Positions 46,772 through 55,233 of a DNA stretch of 64,000 bases are shown here, piece by piece. Source of the DNA: DATCLS01 sp036563805 (lineage in GTDB: Bacteria; Actinomycetota; Acidimicrobiia; Acidimicrobiales; VFJN01); assembly GCA_036563805.1 (NCBI GenBank), contig DATCLS010000015.1:41114-105113 (forward strand), given 5' to 3'. A program made the translations under genes and the position numbers. The notes beneath the pieces were generated by a model, which was not told where the DNA came from, made no database searches, and worked only from the letters and a program-made list of their open reading frames with translations. Numbering within the stretch: the stretch's first letter is position 1; each line of letters starts with the position of its first letter.

Positions 46772-47575
46772 GTGCCGCTGCTCGAAGTGAACGCCCAACC
46801 GATCCACGTCGCCGACCGAGGATCCGGCGACCCTGTGCTCTTCCTCCACTCGTTCCCCCTCCAGGCTGCGATGTGGGATTACCAGGTCGAGGCGTTGGAG
46901 GCGACCCATCGCTGCCTCGCCGTCGACCTGCCGGGGTTCGGCCAGTCGCCGGACCCGGAGGAGCCGGGCCGGGCGTCGATGCAGGGGTGGTCCGACCTCG
47001 TGTCCGGGGCGCTCGACCAGCTCGAGGTCGATCAGGCGACCGTCGTCGGCGCCGGGATGGGTGGGTTCCTGGCCATGGCGCTCCTCCGGCACCACCGCGA
47101 CCGGGTACGGCAGGTCGTGCTGGCCGACACCCGGGCCCGGTCCGACGACGCCGCCATGGTCCAGCGCCGCACCGAGCAGCAGGAGCAGATCCGCCAGGGC
47201 GGCGAGGTGTCCACCCTGGCCAAAGGCATGGTCGAGTCCGCGCTGTCGTCGGCGTCGATGAGCCGGCCCGAGCTGGTCGAGTACGTCCACGCCTTGGCCG
47301 AGAGCACCACCCCGGCCGGCTGGATCGCCGCGCTGGAAGCCATCAAGGACCGGCCGGACGGGATGTTCATGCTCCGCCAGGCCGACGTGCGGGCCCTGGT
47401 GATCGTCGGCGAGCTCGACCGGATCAACCCGATCGCCGAGGCGATGAGCGTCCGCTCGCTGCTCAAGGGCGAGCTCGTCGTGATCCCGAACGTGGGTCAC
47501 CTGCCCAACATCGAGGACCCGCTGGCCTTCAACGACGCGCTCCTCAACTTCCTCAACACGTCGAGTGACGTGTGA
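46772..47575 (+). CDS. Alpha/beta hydrolase-fold protein lacking the nucleophile
   Basis: A 267-residue protein with a clear alpha/beta hydrolase fold: oxyanion-side LFLHSFPLQ, VDLPGFGQS, and the acid and histidine segments VGELDRINP (Asp216) and NVGHLPNIEDP (His243). The nucleophile elbow, usually G-H-S-M-G-G, reads G-A-G-M-G-G (residues 93-98), so Gly95 replaces the catalytic Ser. The neighbouring sequence is well conserved, so this is not a decayed gene. GGAG precedes the GTG. It sits 55 bp before the NAGGN operon, but that operon has its own -10. Confidence 0.85.
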   Translation: MPLLEVNAQPIHVADRGSGDPVLFLHSFPLQAAMWDYQVEALEATHRCLAVDLPGFGQSPDPEEPGRASMQGWSDLVSGALDQLEVDQATVVGAGMGGFLAMALLRHHRDRVRQVVLADTRARSDDAAMVQRRTEQQEQIRQGGEVSTLAKGMVESALSSASMSRPELVEYVHALAESTTPAGWIAALEAIKDRPDGMFMLRQADVRALVIVGELDRINPIAEAMSVRSLLKGELVVIPNVGHLPNIEDPLAFNDALLNFLNTSSDV

Positions 47576-47616
47576 CACCAAGCGGACCCCGAGGGGTTAG
47601 CGCGCAGGGCGACCGG

Positions 47617-47622
47617 TAACGT
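47617..47622 (+). promoter_or_regulatory. -10 hexamer TAACGT of the NAGGN operon
   Basis: TAACGT is 8 nt before the GTG at 47631, whose second codon encodes the essential Cys. Confidence 0.55.
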
Positions 47623-47630
47623 AGTTCTGC

Positions 47631-49481
47631 GTGTGTGGTTTCAGCGGTGAGCTCAACCTCTCGCGCGGTGCGGCCGACCCCGTGGCGGTCGCCACGATGG
47701 CCGAGACCATGTGGCGCCGAGGACCGGACGGGTCGGGTCTGTACGCCCAGGGGTCGCTCGCCCTTGGCCACCGACGCCTGAAGATCATCGACCTCAGCGA
47801 CCGGGCGGCCCAGCCCATGGTCGACGCCGAGCTGGGCCTCACGATCGCCTTCAACGGTTGCATCTACAACCACAAGGAGCTCCGGCGGGAGCTGGAGGCG
47901 GCCGGCTACCGGTTCTTCTCCTCGGGTGACACCGAGGTGCTGGGCAAGGCCTACCACCACTGGGGCGACGGCTTCGTCGACCGGCTGGTGGGTATGTTCG
48001 CCATCTGCATCGCGGAGCGCGACAGCGGGCGGGTCGTGCTCGTCCGCGACCGGCTCGGCATCAAGCCGCTGTATCTCGCCGAGGTGGGGGAGCGGCTGCG
48101 GTTCGCGTCCACTCTGCCGGCGCTGCTGGCGGGCGGGGGCGTCGACACGTCGATCGACCCGGTGGCGCTGCACCACTACCTGACCTTCCACTCGGTGGTG
48201 CCGGCGCCCCGCACGATCCTCCGGGGCGTCCGCAAGCTGCCGCCGGCGACCCTGCTCGCCATCGAGCCCGACGGCCGCCGCCACGAGACGACCTACTGGC
48301 GCTTCGATGCCACCCGGCGACCCGAGCATGCGGGCTGGACGCCCGAGGACTGGCAGGACGCCCTACTGACCTCGCTGCGGACCGCGGTCGAGCGCCGGCT
48401 GGTGGCCGACGTGCCGGTCGGTTGTCTGCTGTCGGGCGGGCTCGACTCCAGCCTCATCGTGGGCCTGCTGGCCGAGGCCGGGCAGACGGGTCTGACCACG
48501 TTCAGCATCGGGTTCGAGGCGGTCGACGGCATCGAGGGCGACGAGTTCCGCTACTCGGACGTGATCGCCGAGCGGTTCGCCACCGACCACCACCGCATCC
48601 GCATCGGCACCGACCGGCTGCTGCCGGCCCTGTCCGACGCCATCGGCGCCATGAGCGAGCCGATGGTCAGCCACGACGCCGTGGCGTTCTTCCTGCTCTC
48701 CCAGGAGGTGGCCAAGCACGTCAAGGTCGTCCAGTCGGGCCAGGGGGCCGACGAGGTGTTCGCCGGCTACCACTGGTACCCGCCGATGCTGGACGCCGAG
48801 GCGGGCGGCGCATCCGGAAACGGCGGCGCCTCAGCCAGCGGCCCGCCGGTCCCGGCCGGCGGCGACGACCTGGGCCTCGCCACCTACGCCCGGGCGTTCT
48901 TCGACCGGCCCCACGGCGAGATGGCCGGGATCGTCGCCCCCGCCTACAAGGTCGACGCCGACGTGTCGCGGGCCTTCGTCGCCGACCACTTCGCCCGTCC
49001 CGGCGCGGCCCGGCCGATCGACCGGGCCCTCCGCCTCGACACCGAGGTCATGCTCGTCGACGACCCGGTCAAGCGGGTCGACAACATGACGATGGCCTGG
49101 GGCCTGGAGGCCCGGGTGCCGTTCCTCGACCACGAGCTGGTCGAGCTGGCCGCCGCCTGCCCGCCCGAGCTCAAGGTCGCCCAGGGCGGCAAGGGCGTCC
49201 TCAAGGACGCCGCCCGCCGGGTCATCCCCGCCGACGTCATCGACCGGCCCAAGGGGTACTTCCCGGTGCCGGCCCTCACCCACCTCCACGGCCCCTACCT
49301 CGAGCTCGTGCGGGACGCGCTGCACGCCCCGGCGGCCAAGGAGCGGGGCCTGTTCGACCCGGCGGCCGTCGACCGGCTGTTGGAGGCCCCGAACGCCGCC
49401 CTCACGCCCCTGCGGGGCAACAAGCTGTGGCAGCTCGGCCTGCTCGAGCTGTGGCTCCAGACGCACCGGATCGGATCATGA
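47631..49481 (+). CDS. asnO: N-acetylglutaminylglutamine amidotransferase
   Basis: A 616-residue class II glutamine amidotransferase of the asparagine-synthetase family. The nucleophile is Cys2 in MCGFSGELNLSRGA; the synthetase domain has the PP-loop LLSGGLDSSLIVG, then QSGQGADEVFAGYHWYP and VKRVDNMTMAWGLEARVPFL. The next two genes are the other two members of the known NAGGN trio, which identifies this as the enzyme amidating N-acetylglutaminylglutamine rather than making asparagine. An Ala/Gly-rich insert at ~390-405 is not usual. The stop overlaps the next start (ATGA). Confidence 0.93.
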   Translation: MCGFSGELNLSRGAADPVAVATMAETMWRRGPDGSGLYAQGSLALGHRRLKIIDLSDRAAQPMVDAELGLTIAFNGCIYNHKELRRELEAAGYRFFSSGDTEVLGKAYHHWGDGFVDRLVGMFAICIAERDSGRVVLVRDRLGIKPLYLAEVGERLRFASTLPALLAGGGVDTSIDPVALHHYLTFHSVVPAPRTILRGVRKLPPATLLAIEPDGRRHETTYWRFDATRRPEHAGWTPEDWQDALLTSLRTAVERRLVADVPVGCLLSGGLDSSLIVGLLAEAGQTGLTTFSIGFEAVDGIEGDEFRYSDVIAERFATDHHRIRIGTDRLLPALSDAIGAMSEPMVSHDAVAFFLLSQEVAKHVKVVQSGQGADEVFAGYHWYPPMLDAEAGGASGNGGASASGPPVPAGGDDLGLATYARAFFDRPHGEMAGIVAPAYKVDADVSRAFVADHFARPGAARPIDRALRLDTEVMLVDDPVKRVDNMTMAWGLEARVPFLDHELVELAAACPPELKVAQGGKGVLKDAARRVIPADVIDRPKGYFPVPALTHLHGPYLELVRDALHAPAAKERGLFDPAAVDRLLEAPNAALTPLRGNKLWQLGLLELWLQTHRIGS

Positions 49482-51289
49482 GCCCTTCCTCCGCTTTCGA
49501 GCCGCCCCGGCGCCAGCAGGTCGGCGGCTGGGACCGCGACGACGCGCTGTCGACGACCAGCTGGCAGGAGCCGCCCGAGCACCTGATCGGGTCGATGGCC
49601 CGCGACGTCATCCTCGACATGGGCTGGGGCCGTCTGCTGTTCGGCCAGACGTTCCTGTCGTTCGACTCGCTCGTCGAGGCCCTGCGGGCCGAGGCCGAGG
49701 GCCGGCGGGACATCTGCATCTACCCCCGCGACCCGCACGTGCTGGTGGCCCAGGCGCCCCAGGAGCTGTTCGTCGACCCGTCCTACACGTACCGGCTCTG
49801 GTTCCACCAGGCGCCCGCCACCCGCGACCCGCAGAAGGCGCTGTTCGTGCGGGCCATGTCCAAGCCCGAGGACGCCGCGGTCGTCAACCGCATCTACGTC
49901 CGGTGCGGCATGGTGCCGGCCCCGGTCGAGGTGCTGTGGGCCAACCAGCAGTCCCGCCAGGTGACCTACCTGGTGGCCGAGGACGTGGCCAGCGGCGAGA
50001 TCGTCGGCACGGTCACCGGCGTCGACCACGAGGCGACGTTCGGCGACCCGGAGGGCGGCACGTCGCTGTGGTGTTTGGCCGTCGACCCGGCGGCCCGGGT
50101 GCCGGGGACGGGCGAGGCGCTGGTCCGGGCGCTGGTCGACCGGTTCCGGGCCCGGGGGCGGGCGTACCTCGACCTGTCCGTCATGCACGACAACGCGCCG
50201 GCCATCGCCCTCTACGAGAAGCTGGGGTTCGAGCGGGTGCCGGTGTTCGCGGTCAAGCGCAAGAACCCGATCAACGAGCGCCTGTTCGCCGGGCCGCGGG
50301 ACTCGTTCGACGGCCTCAACCCCTACGCCCGGATCGTCGCCGACGAGGCCGTGCGCCGGGGCATCGCCGTCGAGGTGCTCGACCTGGCGGCCGGCGAGTT
50401 GCGGCTCAGCCACGGCGGCCGGTCGATCGTGACCCGCGAGTCGCTGTCCGAGCTGACCACCGCGGTGGCGATGAGCCGGTGCGACGACAAGCGCCACACC
50501 CGGCGGATCCTGTCGCGGGCCGGCCTCGCCGTCCCGGCCGGGCACGACGCCACGTTCGACGAGGCCGACCACGAGTTCCTGGCCGAGATGGAGGAGGTCG
50601 TGGTCAAGCCGGCCCGCGGCGAGCAGGGCCAGGGCGTGACCGTCGGCATCCGCGACGACGACGAGCTCGACAAGGCCCTCCAGCTGGCCCGCCGCTACTG
50701 CGAGGACGTCCTCATCGAGCAGCGGGTGCCCGGCGAGGACCTGCGGGTCGTCGTCATCGATCACGAGGTCGTCGCCGCGGCCATCCGCCGTCCGGCCCAC
50801 GTGGTCGGGACCGGCAACCACACCGTGCGCGAGCTGATCGAGGCCCAGAGCCGCCGCCGGGCGGCCGCCACCGGCGGTGAGTCGACGATCCCGATCGACG
50901 ACGAGACCGAGAGGACCGTGCGCGACGCCGGCTGGTCGCTCACCGACGTCCTGCCCGAGGGCGTGGAGCTGACGGTGCGACGCACCGCCAACCTTCACAC
51001 AGGTGGCACCATCCACGACGTGACTGCTGACCTGCACCCTGAGCTCGGCGCGGCGGCCGTGACCGCGTCCGAGGCCCTGGGCATACCCGTGACCGGCCTC
51101 GACCTCATCGTCCCGAGCCCCACCGAGCCGGAGGGCGTCTTCATCGAGGCCAACGAGCGGCCCGGGCTCGCCAACCACGAGCCGCAGCCGACCGCCGAGC
51201 GGTTCATCGATCTGCTCTTCCCCACCACTCGGGCCCTGCCCTGGGGGTGGCGGCCCGACCCGCCGGCGGGCGAGTTGCACCGTGCGTGA
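49478..51289 (+). CDS. ngg: N-acetylglutaminylglutamine synthetase (GNAT + ATP-grasp)
   Basis: A 603-residue bifunctional enzyme building the dipeptide N-acetyl-Gln-Gln. The N-terminal GNAT domain (~115-280) shows SLWCLAVDPAARVPGTGEAL and IALYEKLGFERVPVFAVKRK. The C-terminal ATP-grasp domain (~300-590) has EEVVVKPARGEQGQGVTVGI, DVLIEQRVPGEDLRVVVID and the metal site FIEANERPGLANHEP. Such GNAT/ATP-grasp fusions are diagnostic for the NAGGN compatible-solute pathway (described in Sinorhizobium and Pseudomonas). It overlaps both neighbours, so the trio is translationally coupled. Confidence 0.94.
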   Translation: MSPSSAFEPPRRQQVGGWDRDDALSTTSWQEPPEHLIGSMARDVILDMGWGRLLFGQTFLSFDSLVEALRAEAEGRRDICIYPRDPHVLVAQAPQELFVDPSYTYRLWFHQAPATRDPQKALFVRAMSKPEDAAVVNRIYVRCGMVPAPVEVLWANQQSRQVTYLVAEDVASGEIVGTVTGVDHEATFGDPEGGTSLWCLAVDPAARVPGTGEALVRALVDRFRARGRAYLDLSVMHDNAPAIALYEKLGFERVPVFAVKRKNPINERLFAGPRDSFDGLNPYARIVADEAVRRGIAVEVLDLAAGELRLSHGGRSIVTRESLSELTTAVAMSRCDDKRHTRRILSRAGLAVPAGHDATFDEADHEFLAEMEEVVVKPARGEQGQGVTVGIRDDDELDKALQLARRYCEDVLIEQRVPGEDLRVVVIDHEVVAAAIRRPAHVVGTGNHTVRELIEAQSRRRAAATGGESTIPIDDETERTVRDAGWSLTDVLPEGVELTVRRTANLHTGGTIHDVTADLHPELGAAAVTASEALGIPVTGLDLIVPSPTEPEGVFIEANERPGLANHEPQPTAERFIDLLFPTTRALPWGWRPDPPAGELHRA

Positions 51290-52457
51290 GCTCCATGACG
51301 TGGGCGCGCTGCCCGAGGTCGACGTGCCGTGGATGGTCGACCTGCTCGTCCAGATGCTCCGGACCCCGAGCCCGTCGGGGCGGACCGACGCGGTCATGCA
51401 GCTGCTCGGCGAGGTGCTCGACGAGATGCCCGTCGAGCTGTCGGTCACCCGGCGGGGCTCGCTGCTCGCCACCCTGCCCGGCAAGGCCGAGGGCGCCCGG
51501 GCGATCGTCGCCCACGCCGACACGATCGGCTGCATGGTGCGCGAGCTCAAGCCCAACGGGCGGCTGGCCGTCGTGCCCATCGGGACCCACAGCGCCCGCT
51601 TCGCCGAGGGCTGCCGGGTCACGATCCTCACCGACGACCTGGCCCGCTACGTCGGCACCATCCTGCCCCTCAAGGCGAGCGGCCACGCCTTCGGCGACGA
51701 TGTCGACACCCAGCCCACCGGGTGGGAGCACGTCGAGGTGCGGGTCGACGAGCGGTGCCACTCGGCCGAGGACCTGGCCAAGCTCGGCATCAAGGTCGGC
51801 GACTTCGTCGCCATCGACTCGCTGCCCATCGTCACCGACAACGGGTTCATCGTGGCCCGCCACCTCGACGGCAAGGCGGGCGTGGCCATCGCCCTCGGCG
51901 CCCTGCGCGCCCTGTGCCAGGACGCCGTCGAGCGACCCCACCCGGTGAACCTGCTGGTCACGATCGCCGAGGAGGTCGGCCACGGGGCCAGTCACGGCCT
52001 GCGCGAGGACGTGGCCGAGATGGTGTCGATCGACAACGCCGTCTGCGCCCCCGGCCACCACTCGCTGGAGGACGGCGTGACCATCCCGATGGCCGACGCC
52101 ACCGGGCCCTTCGACTACCACCTGACCCGCCACCTGTGCCGGCTGTGCGAGCTGCACGGCATCCCGTACGCCCGCGACGTGTTCCGCTACTACCGCTCGG
52201 ACGTGGCGGCCGCCATCGAGGCCGGCGCCGAGACCCGGGCGGCGCTGGTGGCGTTCGGCGTGGACGCCAGCCACGGCGCCGAGCGGACCCACGTCGACTC
52301 CCTGGCGGCGGTGGCCCGGCTGCTGTGCGCCTACCTGCGGTCGCCGCTGACGTTCGCCCGGTGGGACCGCGAGCCGCAGGGCGACCTGCGCGACTTCCCG
52401 AGCGGTCGCCAGCCGGCGCCGACCGAGCGCTTCGGGGAGCTGCCCGACAGCGGCTGA
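51282..52457 (+). CDS. M42-family peptidase of the NAGGN osmoprotectant system
   Basis: A 391-residue metallopeptidase-like protein with M42 metal sites: IVAHADTIGCMV, ARHLDGKAGVAIALG, the catalytic pair in TIAEEVGHGASHG, and SIDNAV. M42-type proteins consistently accompany asnO and ngg; the role is not settled (turnover or maturation of the dipeptide is possible). GTG overlaps ngg by 8 bp. The last ~40 residues are hydrophilic and outside the fold. Downstream (52461-52490) is a short GTCT/GTCC simple repeat. Confidence 0.92.
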   Translation: MRELHDVGALPEVDVPWMVDLLVQMLRTPSPSGRTDAVMQLLGEVLDEMPVELSVTRRGSLLATLPGKAEGARAIVAHADTIGCMVRELKPNGRLAVVPIGTHSARFAEGCRVTILTDDLARYVGTILPLKASGHAFGDDVDTQPTGWEHVEVRVDERCHSAEDLAKLGIKVGDFVAIDSLPIVTDNGFIVARHLDGKAGVAIALGALRALCQDAVERPHPVNLLVTIAEEVGHGASHGLREDVAEMVSIDNAVCAPGHHSLEDGVTIPMADATGPFDYHLTRHLCRLCELHGIPYARDVFRYYRSDVAAAIEAGAETRAALVAFGVDASHGAERTHVDSLAAVARLLCAYLRSPLTFARWDREPQGDLRDFPSGRQPAPTERFGELPDSG

Positions 52458-52541
52458 TCGGTCGATCGGTCTGTCTGTCCGTCCGTCGGCACGTCGCCGA
52501 TCTCGAATCCGTCGTCGATCGTCGAATCACATCGGTGTAGT

Positions 52542-52564
52542 TCGTCACACCCCCTCGGGATGAT
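52542..52564 (+). promoter_or_regulatory. TCGTCACAC-N8-GATGAT motif before a sigma-like gene
   Basis: TCGTCACAC (52542-52550), 8 nt, then GATGAT (52559-52564). The block GTCACACCCCCTC is shared with the recA upstream motif. A short leader would follow, ending in a GAGGAGG-type ribosome-binding site. Confidence 0.4.
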
Positions 52565-52615
52565 GGTCCCCGTTCTGTTTCCGGCGAGGGCCCGCAACGA
52601 GGAGGGCGTTTCGAG

Positions 52616-53335
52616 GTGGATTCTGACGAGCTCGGCGAGCTGACCGAGATCATGTCCCGGTTGGCCGAGGGCGACGAGGCGGCGGTGATCACGCTCTACC
52701 TGCGGTTCGGCGACCGCGTCGCGGGCACGGTGCGGGCCGTGCTGCGCGAGCGGGGCCTGTCGCTGGTGCGCGACGAGGTCGACGGGTTGGTCTTCGACGC
52801 CTGCCTGGCCGTGGCCGGCGTGGCGCGGGGGTGGTCGCCCGAGGGCGGCGCCCTGCCGTGGACGTGGGCCCGCAAGCGCATCGAGCGCTGCGTCGACCGG
52901 CTGCTCGGCGTGCGCACGGTGCCGCTCGACGAGCACCTGCCCGCGGTCGAGGCGCAGTACGCGCGGGCGTCGGTGGCGGGGGACTCGGCGTCGGCGGGCG
53001 GGTCGGTGGCGGCGGGCGGGTCGGTGGCGGCGGGCGGCGCGGGCTCGCTCAGCCGGGCGCTCGCCACCCTGGTGCCGGTCGACGACAGCATCCGGCTGCT
53101 CGACGACGCGTTCGACAAGGCGGCGGTGAGCCCGCTCGACCGCGAGGTGTGCCTCCAGTACGCGGCCGAGCAGCACACCGGCAACCGCTCGCCGGCCACG
53201 ACCGTGGGGGCGATGTTCGCCCTCAAGGAGCCGACGGTGCGGCAGCGGGTGCGGCGCAGCCGGGCCCGCCTCCGGCGGCTGGCCGAGGCCGAGACGCGGT
53301 ACGCGGCGCTGGCCGACCTGGCGCTCCTGTCGTAG
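52616..53335 (+). CDS. Divergent sigma-70-like protein
   Basis: A 239-residue protein. Residues ~15-110 resemble sigma region 2 (MSRLAEGDEAAVITLYLRFG, later AVAGVARGWSPEGGALPWTWARKRIERCVD). A Gly/Ala/Ser repeat linker lies at ~120-145. Residues ~165-235 resemble region 4 (SPLDREVCLQYAAEQHTG, TVGAMFALKEPTVRQRVRRS). Similarity to true ECF factors is distant, so it could be an adaptor rather than a polymerase subunit. It is expressed from a motif shared with recA and the LysM gene, which suggests DNA-damage control. GTG follows GAGGAGG. Confidence 0.65.
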   Translation: MDSDELGELTEIMSRLAEGDEAAVITLYLRFGDRVAGTVRAVLRERGLSLVRDEVDGLVFDACLAVAGVARGWSPEGGALPWTWARKRIERCVDRLLGVRTVPLDEHLPAVEAQYARASVAGDSASAGGSVAAGGSVAAGGAGSLSRALATLVPVDDSIRLLDDAFDKAAVSPLDREVCLQYAAEQHTGNRSPATTVGAMFALKEPTVRQRVRRSRARLRRLAEAETRYAALADLALLS

Positions 53336-53528
53336 GTCCGATGGTCGGTGTCGGAGATCCGACGGCCGGGCCCGCGGAGCGGGGCCCGCCGGGGCCCGGC
53401 CCCGCCGGTCGGGGCGCGGCCCCGGGGGTGCGGGGTCGCGCCCCCGGCCGGGCGGGCATCGGCGGGTCTCCCGGCCCCGCCGGCCGGGGCTGCCGCTGCG
53501 GGCGGTGGACGGCACCGCCCCCGGGCGG
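53336..53528. other. Intergenic between convergent genes
   Basis: About 190 bp of G/C runs between the sigma-like gene and the F420-type enzyme gene. Several self-complementary CCCCGG/CCGGGG segments could act as a terminator, but no single clean stem stands out. Confidence 0.4.
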
Positions 53529-53972
53529 CTACGGGTTCCGGTAGATCCGGTGGGGGGTGACCAGCACGGCGACCCGCCGCTCGGCGGCCACCACGCGGTC
53601 GTACTCGGCCCAGTCCTCGTGGAGGCCGCCGGCCGACTCGTAGATCTCGCGCAGCAGCAGCCGCAGCCCCTCGGCGTCGACGCCCTTCAGCGGGTCGTCG
53701 GGGCCGCACAACTCGGCGCTGCCCTCGACCGTGACCCAGGCCCAGCCGGCCCGCCACACGAGGGCGATGGCGGGGCGGGCCCGCAGGTGGTCGAGCTTGC
53801 GAGTGCCGCCCCGAGCCACGAACGCCGCCACGTCCTCACCGGTGACCGGATGGGGCACGACCCCGGCGTTGACGACCGTCGACTGCACCGAGCCGTTGGG
53901 CCGCAGGGTGGAGACGGTGGCCAGCCCGTGGTCGAGCTGGACCAGGCGGCGGACGTCGGCGAGCGTTGCCAC
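53529..53972 (-). CDS. PPOX/split-barrel flavin or F420-dependent oxidoreductase
   Basis: A 147-residue split beta-barrel protein: LATVSTLRPNGSVQSTVVNA, TRKLDHLRARPAIALVWRAG, WVTVEGSAEL and AAERRVAVLVTPHRIY. This pattern matches actinobacterial PPOX-class enzymes, several of which use F420. Only the fold and cofactor class can be inferred. GTG is preceded by TAGCCT at 6 nt on the minus strand. It lies just after the Gfo/Idh gene but has its own -10. Confidence 0.85.
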   Translation of the reverse strand: MATLADVRRLVQLDHGLATVSTLRPNGSVQSTVVNAGVVPHPVTGEDVAAFVARGGTRKLDHLRARPAIALVWRAGWAWVTVEGSAELCGPDDPLKGVDAEGLRLLLREIYESAGGLHEDWAEYDRVVAAERRVAVLVTPHRIYRNP

Positions 53973-53978
53973 GCCCCA

Positions 53979-53984
53979 AGGCTA
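53979..53984 (-). promoter_or_regulatory. -10 hexamer TAGCCT (minus strand)
   Basis: On the minus strand TAGCCT ends 6 nt before the GTG of the PPOX-type gene, in the gap after the Gfo/Idh stop. Confidence 0.55.
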
Positions 53985-53989
53985 GGGGT

Positions 53990-55018
53990 TCAGGCGGCGT
54001 ACGCCCTCCACAGCTGGTGGGGGGTGAGGTCGCGGGGCCCGGCGAACGGCAGCGGCTCGGGCCGGTCGGCGCCCGCCGCGGCGTAGGCGGCACACACGAC
54101 GTCCAGCACCGTCCGGCCGAACGCGGGGCCGCAGCGGGGCCGGCGTCCGGCGGCGGCGTCCGCGGCCAGCGCCGCCAGCTGGCCGACGTAGCCCAGGTGG
54201 TGGAGCTGGGGCGACGGCAGGTCGTCCGGCGAGTCCGGCACCCGGACCGAGCTGCCGTTGACGTCGACCCCGGGCTGGGGCACGAGCTCGAGGCGCACGG
54301 CGCCGTCGGCGCTGGCCCCCTGGGCCTCCCACACCGGGGCGGGGGCCCGCCAGGTCGCCCGCACCCGGGCGGCGAGGCCGGTGTCGAACTTCAGCGTCAT
54401 GTTGGCGTCGTCGTCGACGTCGAACCCGTCCCCGGCCTCGAGCTGGGCCTCGACCTCGACCGGGCGGGCCGGCGCCGCCAGCAGCAGCGCCAGGGCGACG
54501 GCGTGAACCCCGAGGTCGAAGAGCGCGCCGCCGCCCCACGCCGCGTCGAGGTGGCCGGGCCGGTCGGTCGGCGCCCCCTGAGCGAGGCGGACCTCCAGGT
54601 ACGTCAGCTCGCCGATCTTCCGTCGGGCGCGGAGGGCCTCGGCGACGGCCGGGGCATGCACCAGGTTCTCGCCGTAGGCGACGACCGCCCTGGGGGCGGC
54701 GGCGAGGTCGACCAGGCCGTCGGCGGCGGCCAGCGTGGCGGCGAGCGGGGCCTCGACGAGGGCGGCGGCGCCCGCCTCGACGGCCCGCCGGGCCTCGGGG
54801 CCGTGGAGCGTCGGGGGCGTGGCCACCACGACGGCGTCGGCGCCGCCGGGCAGGTCGCCGTAGCCGCAGGCCTCGGCGCCGACCTGGGCGGCCCGCCGCT
54901 GGGCGGCGTCGGTGGTGCGCGAGGCCACCCGCTCGATTCGGAGGCCGGGCACGCCCGCCACCGCCAAGCCGTGCACGGCGGTGATCCAGCCGGCGCCGGC
55001 GAAGGCGAGCGTCGTCAC
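53990..55018 (-). CDS. Gfo/Idh/MocA-family oxidoreductase
   Basis: A 342-residue NAD(P)-dependent enzyme. The Rossmann start is VTTLAFAGAGWITAVHGL; ADAVVVATPPTLHGP and ALVEAPLAATLAAADGLVDL follow. In the usual E-K-P motif the lysine is replaced: V-E-A-P is read where V-E-K-P is typical. The C-terminal domain has DLGVHAVALALLL and TWRAPAPVWE. GTG 55018 is chosen because the homologous N-terminus begins there; an upstream small frame ends on it with a GTGA overlap. The substrate is unknown, and loss of the lysine may mean a changed reaction. Confidence 0.82.
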   Translation of the reverse strand: MTTLAFAGAGWITAVHGLAVAGVPGLRIERVASRTTDAAQRRAAQVGAEACGYGDLPGGADAVVVATPPTLHGPEARRAVEAGAAALVEAPLAATLAAADGLVDLAAAPRAVVAYGENLVHAPAVAEALRARRKIGELTYLEVRLAQGAPTDRPGHLDAAWGGGALFDLGVHAVALALLLAAPARPVEVEAQLEAGDGFDVDDDANMTLKFDTGLAARVRATWRAPAPVWEAQGASADGAVRLELVPQPGVDVNGSSVRVPDSPDDLPSPQLHHLGYVGQLAALAADAAAGRRPRCGPAFGRTVLDVVCAAYAAAGADRPEPLPFAGPRDLTPHQLWRAYAA

Positions 55019-55179
55019 CGTCGGGACCCCAACCATCCGGGGCCCCGCCGTCCTGGCCCCCACTGTGTGGGCACACTCCGTCCGGGCCCGCTCCGTCCGG
55101 GCCCGCTCCGTCCGGGCTCCCGGTGTGGGGCCGAGGCCGACCGCGGCTCGGCGGTTGTGAAAGTCGTCGCGAGCGACAT
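55015..55179 (-). CDS. Possible 54-residue leaderless upstream ORF with PGRSG repeats
   Basis: On the minus strand TAGCGT lies 8 nt before an ATG at 55179. The frame runs 54 codons (start MSLATTFTTAEPRS) and its TGA overlaps the GTG of the Gfo/Idh gene. The middle is made of PGRSG repeats from a 15-bp tandem repeat (about 55078-55120). It may be a real coupled leader peptide or simply a spacer; only promoter placement and the overlap support it. Confidence 0.3.
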   Translation of the reverse strand: MSLATTFTTAEPRSASAPHREPGRSGPGRSGPGRSVPTQWGPGRRGPGWLGSRR

Positions 55180-55233
55180 GGCGGATCACGCTAGGGGCAG
55201 TAACGTCGGTGCCGCCTCCGGACGGGCCCGGGG

